Positions 47,201 through 56,200 of a stretch of DNA of 64,000 bases are shown here, one piece after another. Position numbers and translations under genes: made by a program. This DNA comes from Telmatactis stephensoni. Lineage: Eukaryota; Cnidaria; Anthozoa; Actiniaria; Isophelliidae. Within the stretch, counting starts at the first letter, position 1, and each line of letters begins with the position of its first letter. The stretch is from assembly GCA_029948255.1 (NCBI GenBank), contig JALIZF010001625.1, forward strand, positions 452,832 through 516,831, in the 5' to 3' direction. The notes under the pieces were generated by a model. That model saw nothing but the letters and a program-made list of their open reading frames with translations, was not told the DNA's origin and did no database searches.

Positions 47201-50200
47201 TGGATCAGTTCTACTCGTGTTGTTACACCCATTTCACTGAGATACTCAGTCAGTCTTTCAGTGACACTACCTAGAGCACCTACTACAATCGGAATGACCT
47301 TTACTTTCAAGTTCCAGAGCTTCTTAATTTCCCTTGCTAACTCCTGGTATTTTTCGATCTTCTCTTCCTCTTTTTTGTCAATTCTTCCATCAACAGGGAT
47401 TGCAATATCTATTATTGGACATTTTTTCCCTTGTTTATCTATTACAACAATGTCAGGTCTTCTTGCAGTAATTATATGATCTGTTTGGATGGTAAAGTCC
47501 CATAATATCTTAAACTTGTCATTTTCTACGACAGCTTCAGGGTCATGTTTGTACCATTGTGGTTCATGAGGGAATCCATTTTGACGGAGGATATCCCAGT
47601 GTAGAGCTTTAGCCACAGTGTCATGTCTACGCTTATATTCTTTTTGTGCAAGGTTTTGGCACCCACTAACTATATGGTTGACTGTTTCCTCTTTTGATTT
47701 GCATAATCGGCATTTGGCATTATCTTGACTTTTGTCAATCTTCGCTTTGATGACATTTGTTCTTAAGGACTGGGTTTGAGCTGCCATGATTAGGCCCTCT
47801 GTTTCCTTCTTCAGCTGTCCCTTAACTAACCATGTCCATGATTCTTTACTGCTGATGTCTTCAATATCATTAATATATTGACCGTGTAAGGCTTTTCTTT
47901 TCCATTATATTCAGCATATCTCTCTTCCTTTTTTCTTTGCTTGTAACTCTTAACACTTTCTATCTCAGCACTGACTCTTGCTGCTGAAATGAGAGGTTCT
48001 TCCTTTGTCTGTATGTACTTTTCTAGACCTAAGACTGCGATATCAACACAGTCTTCTACTGCTATTAGCCCTCTACCACCCTCTTTTCTTGGTAAATACA
48101 ATCTTGCTACAGAGTCTCTTGGTGCCAGTGCTCTGTTCATGTTCATGATCTTTCTTGTCTTTCTATCCATTTCTTGCAATTCTAATCTCGTCCAGTTTAC
48201 AAAGGGAGCAGAATACCTCAATAACGAGACTGCCCAAGAGTTCACAGCCTTGATCGAATTGCCTCCACTTAGTTTGGACTGCATAATCTTGCGAACCCTC
48301 CTACCGTACTCCTTTCTCAAGATCTCTTTCATTTTACAGCTCATTATTTGGTCATCCTCAAGAACCCCTAAATACTTATAACCATCACCTTCTACCAATG
48401 ATTTTATTACAGTTTCATCAGGGAGTTTTATTCCTTCAGAAAACACTTTCTTACCCCTCTTAAGAGTTAGCACCGCGCATTTCTCAATCCCAATTCTTCT
48501 CCATTCCTCCAAGTAGCGCCTGGTGAACAAGGTAGTATGATGAACATATTTCTTTGGAGATTTCTTCAAAACGCTTGCCGGCCGTTTGGTGAATGAAGTC
48601 CTTTGTCGAGGCGATTTTGTATAGTCATACGTTCACAAAGTTTTTAAAAAAAAACAATTTGAGAGCCTTAAATACTTCTTTTAGTCAAGAGAGTGCTTTG
48701 TCTTGTACTCGACAAATTTCAATTAAGAAGGATTTAGTCGAAAAAGACTCGAAAGACTTGAGAATGGATGCCAGAACGTGACTGCACCTCGTACTTGCTG
48801 TCTTTTGTTTCCATAGAAACTTCTACGAGCATGAGCGAAACGTTTTCTCAGTATATTAGCTGGGCTTTTTCATTGGACATTTGACATTGACATTTGACAT
48901 TTTTATTCAGAAATTAAATATTATTTAGATAATTACACATTTACCTGCTAATAGCATAGCGCTAATCGAGGCAGGTTGAGAATGTAAGATAGTTCATTGA
49001 AATTTCATACACTAGTATTAAATGGATATTAAATAGATGGCAAGAATCAGGTTCATCAGATTATCGAGGTATGTAATTTTATATACTAGAATTAGGTTCA
49101 CGCCAAAAGAACACACTAATTTATAAATATACTGAAATGCATATCTAGGAAAATAGGTCAAAAAGGGTCAAAAAGGGTCACGTGATCGATTGTTTCACTC
49201 CCCCTCCACTATAATATTTCCGCCAAGTTCTCGGCCTCACACAACTTCGTTTCAACTGCGGTAAAGCTCCGAACGATAACCAATGAGGAACGCCTGGCAT
49301 ATTTCGATCTCTGAATATCGCGCGCGCTTTGCGATTTTTCAGTTATTTCTTCGAACAAAAAATTAACACAAACAAAAATCAACACAAACAAAATTTTGAC
49401 GTGCTCCCTTGGATCAATCCGCCAATGGCGAAGTAACTCGTGGATTGACCGAAATGGCCACAGGAAGCCCAAACAATACATTTTAGTAAAATAACGAGTT
49501 TTTGTTTGAAATTTCTTTGGCGAAAAAAATAGTCATTCGCTAAAAAGCAAAAACTCGAACTCCGGACCTTTCGCTTGGAAAGCCATGGATATATCCACTT
49601 GACCACGTTGCATGGCTTCGACTAGTGCATGTTGTGTATTTATTGTCATTATGTGGTTACAAAACAAATGTAAAATGCTTCTCTCTGTAGCAAAATGTCG
49701 CTATAAATATAAAAGAAATTGCTTCATAAAACACTAAGCCAATAAACTAACCCAATACGCCTTTTTGCTGCTGTTTTCGGCTAGCGGACTCGATGGCCTT
49801 CACGGCGCTCGCTTTCAAAATGCTTTTGTTTGTTTATTTACTTTGACTCTTGTGATGATAGAGTACGAACACTAAAAGCTTGGATGACTTTGATGTTGGA
49901 CTTGAAAATATTTTTGTTGCTTGACAGCGATGTACAAAGTCCGGCATTCAGAAAGGTTTTTACTCGTCATGCAGTATCGACTGCAATGCGATATAACTTG
50001 GGACCATTATTATTTTTAATTTATGTAAATGATATTGCCAACTGTAGTTCACTACTCAACTTTCGTTTAATTGCTGATGACACCAATTTGTTTTTGGAGC
50101 ACAAGGACCCTAATGACTTAATGCTTCTTGTGAATAACGAACTTGTTAACCTGACAAATTGGATCAATGCCAATAAATTATCACTGAATATCAAAAAATC

Positions 50201-53200
50201 GAAATTCATGCTTATCTCCTCTCCACAAAAAAAGACTTCTGATCCATTTGTTATATTGCTGAACGGAATTGCACTTGAACAAACAGATTCAATAAAATAT
50301 CTAGGAATCTATATTGATAAAAACTTAACTTGGAACGAACATATAAATGCCGTATGTAATAAGATTTCAAAGAACATAGGAATACTTTGCAAACTGCGGC
50401 ATTATGTAGATATTGACACTCTCAGATCTGTATATTTTTCTCTAGTCTTTCCGTACCTTCAATATGGAGCTCTGACTTGGGGTGTAACGTATCAATCTCG
50501 AATTAACAGAATCCATGTGCTTAACAATAAAGCCCTCAGAATTATGACTTTTTCAAATTCTAGATCTCATGCACCTCCAATTTATCGGTCTCTTCGCATT
50601 TTACAGTTTAAAGATATTGTATTTACGCAAATTGCCTTACTTATGTATGATTATTACCAGGGTTCTCTTCCTCCTGCTTTCTATTCTTATTTTCAAGAAA
50701 TTTCCACTTTGCACAATTACTGTACTCGACAGTCGAAATCAAATTTTTTCATTCCCTCGGTTTCTACAAATTATGGTAAATTCTCCTTAAAATTCAATGG
50801 GGCTAAAATCTGGAACTCTATTGATGAGTCTGTGAAAGTCCTCTCTAGAAACTCGTTCAAGAAAAATATCAAGGAAATCTGTTTTCTTTCTTACGATTAA
50901 ATTTTGTCATTCTCTTTTTACTTGTTTAGCTAACTTTTCAGCATTTTGAATTAGCCTTGCCACATCCTTTATTTTCAACTTAATTGCAGATCAACTTGTG
51001 CTGGTTTCCCGTCCACTCGCCTATTTAAGCCAACTGATGGTGAACTGGCCCGAAAACTTAAGTTACTCCAGTTCACCAGCACTATCGCCTGCTTACCTGT
51101 TCAATGTAATACCGTTTTTTCCCTATTTTTCTTCTCTTTCTATATATATATATTTATATATTTCAAATCATATATATATATGTATATCTAATCTTGTATA
51201 TAGCTATATATGTTTTGTATATATACTTATCTATAGTATATATTTGTATTATTTTCCCCCTCAATTCACCTGTATGATCAGATATATATATATATATATA
51301 TATTTTTGTAAGTGCAAATAAAACAACAACTTCAACTTCAACTTCAACTTGCTTCGGTATTTCGATGGTTTTACTCCTGAAATAGCTTGCGCTAATGCTA
51401 GGAATTTAATGATCTCAGGCTAAAAGGCTTCTTCTTTAAACAACGTCTGTATTTAATTTTTCGTGTGTATTGGACAAGTCTGGGAGTATTTCTAGTCGAT
51501 TGTATTTCCAGCTATAATGTTCAGTTTGTATTTCTAGAGCTTATGTGTTCTCCGGCACTATTTGATTCGGCTATCAAACTATTTACGGCATATATAACCG
51601 ACACGTTTATCTACCTTAGTAACGACAGTAAAATTCACTTATTTTCCTTTAAGCTAGCTATTTTGAAACATATGTTCTATATAGTCTTTGTGTTTTTAAC
51701 TAAATATAAATTTTGTCTAGTCTAATTTCAACATAAAACGTGAAAAGCAAATATCGTTGATCTGTGAATAGTTCGGGAGTCCTTCCGGAGTCCCGGAATA
51801 AAAAGAACATATTTCCTTTAATCTCGTATCTAAAGCCCACATTATTTTCGGCCTGCGGTCAATCACGTAGAGCATGCGCAGTAGCATAGTTTACGGACTT
51901 GCGAGTAAGTGAGTCAGTGATTTGCATGTATTGGCCCCTCACAATTACTCGTGGGTTTGCAATGCACGAGTTAAAAACTATATTCTATTGCTTTTATATT
52001 ATATAGCAAGATGAAACCAATCACATTTGTCGTACTTTTGACTATTAGTAATCAGTGTGACTCAAAGTGGCGTTTTTGACAAAACAGTTTGACAAACTTT
52101 TACCGAAAGAATTCAACAAAAACTATGTCGAAACCTCAAGGGTGTTAAGGCTTGGCTTTTTCCATAATTGCAGTTTCTGGCATAATTCTGTTAAAATTTT
52201 ACCTAGAAAAGTGAGATTTGACACCTAGGTGTATCTTAGGGCTCTCCGTATTTCAAGTATGATAATTACATTTTTGAGTGGTCACGTGACCTCAGAAACG
52301 TAAAAATCGACAAATTCAAATGGGCTAATGGGTTTTACTTTAATAAAAAATTTTTCTTTATAAACGTGTTTCTTAGGAGCCACTAAGCAGGTTTCTGTCC
52401 GGAATAGATGACTTTCTCATTTTCCTGGCAAAATATTTTACAAAATAGGTCACGTGACCAAGGTATTGAACAAAACTTTGTTCATTATCTTCCTTGAAAT
52501 AAGAAAAAGTCGACCATTCCGGACTGATTCTTGTTTAACCTGACTAGCTTAATAGTTCTAATTGAAAATGTTTTTGAAAAGCCAAAACTTCGCCAGCCCA
52601 TTTGCAAATTTCTGATTAAATCAATTTCCGGTCACGTGACCATCCTTTACCATTGATTTAGCGTTTCATATCCTAAGGATCTCGAGTATTACCTTCATGC
52701 TTAATTTGAACATCAGAAGTTCAAACCACACGAAGATATTTAGAAAAGCTTAATTTTTGAGAAATTGAAAAATGCCAAGCCTTAACACCCTTGAGACCAG
52801 AGTTTTCGCGGTCTTTTTGGCGGAAAGGCCAGATATAACTTATAGTTCTTTAAGATATTTGGAAATGTTTACGTGTTTTCGATGAATCAGGCAGCGTTCA
52901 AATAAAGGTAAAGGACCTTTTTATCGTCGGTAGTTCTTTAGCCAAGCTAATCTTCTATTCCATGCAAGAAGCCGACGGTGCGCTCATTTTATCCCCTTAT
53001 ATCCATCAGTGCTCCGTTTTATGGGTATTTAAAGCTACTTAAAGCTAGCTCAATGTAGCTCAATCCACGAGCTACCTACACGGAAAGGAAAGAAGTCGAA
53101 ACAAGAATGTGTGGTTACTGGGAATCGAACTTGGGACCTCTTGCACTGAAGGCCGCGCACTAACCAACTGTGCCATCCTTGCTCCTGTAAATTATTTATG

Positions 53201-56200
53201 GTTTGAAAAAGCTGAAATTTGAAAAATAGTTACTTAATATGGACCATATTAAAACATTACTACACTGGTTGGTTACGTGAAGAATGAACAAGTTGTAAAA
53301 AACAAAAGTTTGTTCAATGAAAAAATCACTTTTTGTGTTGATTGAACTTATCTCGATCGGAAAAATAATTTCCTATTTTGTAAATTTTAGTCCTTTTCCC
53401 CTGTAACTTGTCAACGAACTTGTAAATTTAATTTGGTTAGGCTATCGTCGTTTGAAAATGCATGTTCATCTTGGTTGACTATTTACGCCTTTTGCATTAC
53501 TATTCACCGGAAACAAGGTTCAGGTTGTAAAGTTAAACGATGACTGGAATGATGGAAAGTCTTCTCTTGTTTATTTTTAAGTTGTGGTTTCCTTACTCAA
53601 GTAAAATTTCTGGATAGACTTTTTGTATAATCATTGGTCTGAAAACCATGTCTTTTCTGGTAAAATAGAGCAGAGATTTTCGTGCTCTCTCAGGCAATCA
53701 GAACGTGTGTTATAATTGATTGAGCTATATTATAAAATAAAGTTTCATTGTACCTGTATGCTGGACCACGCGCGGATTCTAGTATAGGTAGTTTTACTGA
53801 TATTCAGTAGTAGTCAGTATCTAGTACACGACCAACTAAGAGCATGCTTAATATCCGAGGGTAATGCTTACCTGATCTTTATATTTTGCAATAGTTATAA
53901 GCTTTTTAAAAAGCTCAATCAACCACTGTGTCTGTAGTACCACTGTATCTTTATGTTTAACAATTACACCAAGATCGTGGTAGAAGTCTAACATTGTACA
54001 GATTTCATCCGCATCGTCTATGAAGCAAACCTCGTGGATAACCTCCTCTAGATCTTCGAGAAGCAAATGATATGTTTTCTTGTCTATCAAAGCTTGAATT
54101 ACCTTAAATACAGAGAAAACCATGAGGACAACGTGCTCAATACAATAGCAACTGCATGTTCGGAAGGCCTTTTTAGACCGAGTTTTTAGAAAAAGAACGA
54201 TTAAAAAAATGATATCAACTGAACAGCAAATCGTCTTTTTCACAGCATAAAAGAGACGCTGTGAAATTTGGTAAATTTCCTTGAATTTAAATGCCTTGAT
54301 TTTCATACTGCTAGTAACATGGGTGAAGGTTAAGCACCTATATTTAAGGTCTCACATAAGGTTGACGGAGCGCTCTTTACGCTTGCAAGTGTGAGGTCAC
54401 TGGTCGTCGTTGGGAGTCGAACTCAGAACCTTTCGTTCCGAAGCAGCATTATCCTTGCTGCTGTTGTACATCTTCTTACGACTATGTAATAAAACAAAGC
54501 CAGCATGCAGTGTATACCTTTTACGTAATTTGATATTACTTTTTGTGTTTTCTGTATTATTGGACCAGTATATATAGGGAACACTCATGGCAACAATCCA
54601 ATTGATGCAACGTATATTTTATATCAAGGCTTTTACCTTTTCAAACTGAAGCCATCGAACAGGAATATCTTTTTCAACATAAGGTTCATCTTTAAGCACC
54701 TCATTTATTTGGTCTTGTAATTCTTTTATTCCTTTATCATCAGATGACAATGTATTGTTCACAGTAAAGTACTGTTTAACCAAATGGCGCCCATAATTCC
54801 TGTCCATCACTTTCTCTGTAATAAGATTTTCCATTTCCTGGGGCTCTCCGCATGGTTGGTCAGCATGAGTGCCAACCAATATAACTCGTGGCCTTAACTT
54901 CCCCTTCGAGTCTTCAGTGCGGAGATTATGTATGGAAACTAACCACGATAGAAGTTCTTCCATGTTAGTGTCTTGGTTGTCACTTTCCAGTTTTCTTACA
55001 CGTCCTTGCCGTACACGCGGTTTCGCTTTGTCATTCAAGTTTTTACTAAGATTGTAAACCAATATATAGACCGCTCTCGGGGAAAAGAACACGGGATGGG
55101 AAGCGTAGTATAAATGCTGACCCGCAAAGTCCCATATACTTATATTTGTTTCATGATCAGGTTTGGTCGAAGGATCATTAAGATTCAAACTCTGTAAATA
55201 CTTGACCAATTTTTGCGCTACATTTTCTGGAACTTCTTCAGGTTTTGATTCTTCTGTTTGATGTACACTGTCTTCCCTTTCCTGTATTGAAAATCAATTG
55301 TCAGCTCGATATACATTTTTAAATTGATATTCACTTAGTTATAGATAAGCATCAAGATGGATTTAAATAAAAAATGATCAGGGCCAACCCTGGATTCCAG
55401 ATGGAGAGTTTTTCTCCTGAAACAGAGATTCGGCGACCGCAAAGCGCCAGCTGGGGAAAGAAATTTTTGTTCCTTAGATGGCGCTTCAGGCTTTTCAAAT
55501 CCGCATAAGTTTGCGTTTTTGCATTATTTTACCATTATATTTTGCATTATTAAATTATTTTCACCATTATGGTATAAACATATTTCGAGTAAAACTATTG
55601 TAGTCCAAGACTCATTTGTGAACTCGGCAAGTAAATTTATGAAATAAACACCGACGTGAAGTCGGTTTTTTTTTAATATGTAGTCGTTTATTCGTTTTGT
55701 AAATGCCCTATAAAGTTATAATAATAGTAATAGAGTTGATGTTCTCGGTCGTAACTGTGTTTTTGACCCTTCTCATGCAGTGCTCATTTTAACCCTCGCT
55801 TACAAAAAGCCTCAGTCGGGCCAAAAACACATTTACGCCCGCGAACATCAACCCTATTGTTATATTAGAAAAAATATAAAAAGAAAGAAAGATAACTAAT
55901 AAAATGACCACATCTAGCCGGAAACCTTTGTACGTTTGTACGACAACCGAATTGAGAATGTCCGAACAATTTTGTGACCGTAACATGAAGTACTCCACGT
56001 GACAGCTAGGGGGCAGTTAGTGAATTGCGGACACCCCCCGGCTCTATATAACTCTCGTACCTAAGACAGCTTGTTGCCCGTATTAGCGTGGTGTCCGCAA
56101 GGAGAGAGTTGACTGTCTCCGGCCTCCACAGAAGTTCTTAGTTTTGCTACTTAAGAATGTCTGCGAAGGCCGGGGCTACAGTTAACCAGTAAAATTAACA

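Larger units (their letters stand above)
49434..51973. mobile_element. Repeat copy 1 with TAACTCGTGGATTG ends, interrupted by a LINE
   Basis: It starts TAACTCGTGGATTGACCG and ends with the imperfect hairpin ACTCGTGGGTTTGCAATGCACGAGT. Parts 49434-49945 and 51510-51973 align with 58343-59517; the segment between is absent there and holds a LINE. Confidence 0.6.
29220..53871 (-). other. 24.7 kb intron of gene C, filled with transposons
   Basis: Donor CAG|GTAAGC at 53871 and acceptor GATTTAG at 29220 join the COR domain in phase 0. Between them lie two Helitron-like elements, at least five LINE copies or fragments, several MITEs and a SINE. Nothing between them looks like a further exon of C. 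Confidence 0.65.

Noticed and set aside
53120..53190. Functional tRNA gene
   Set aside because: A and B boxes are present, but acceptor and anticodon arms do not pair properly; a SINE head fits better. The same holds for 15068, 49552, 54385 and 58516.
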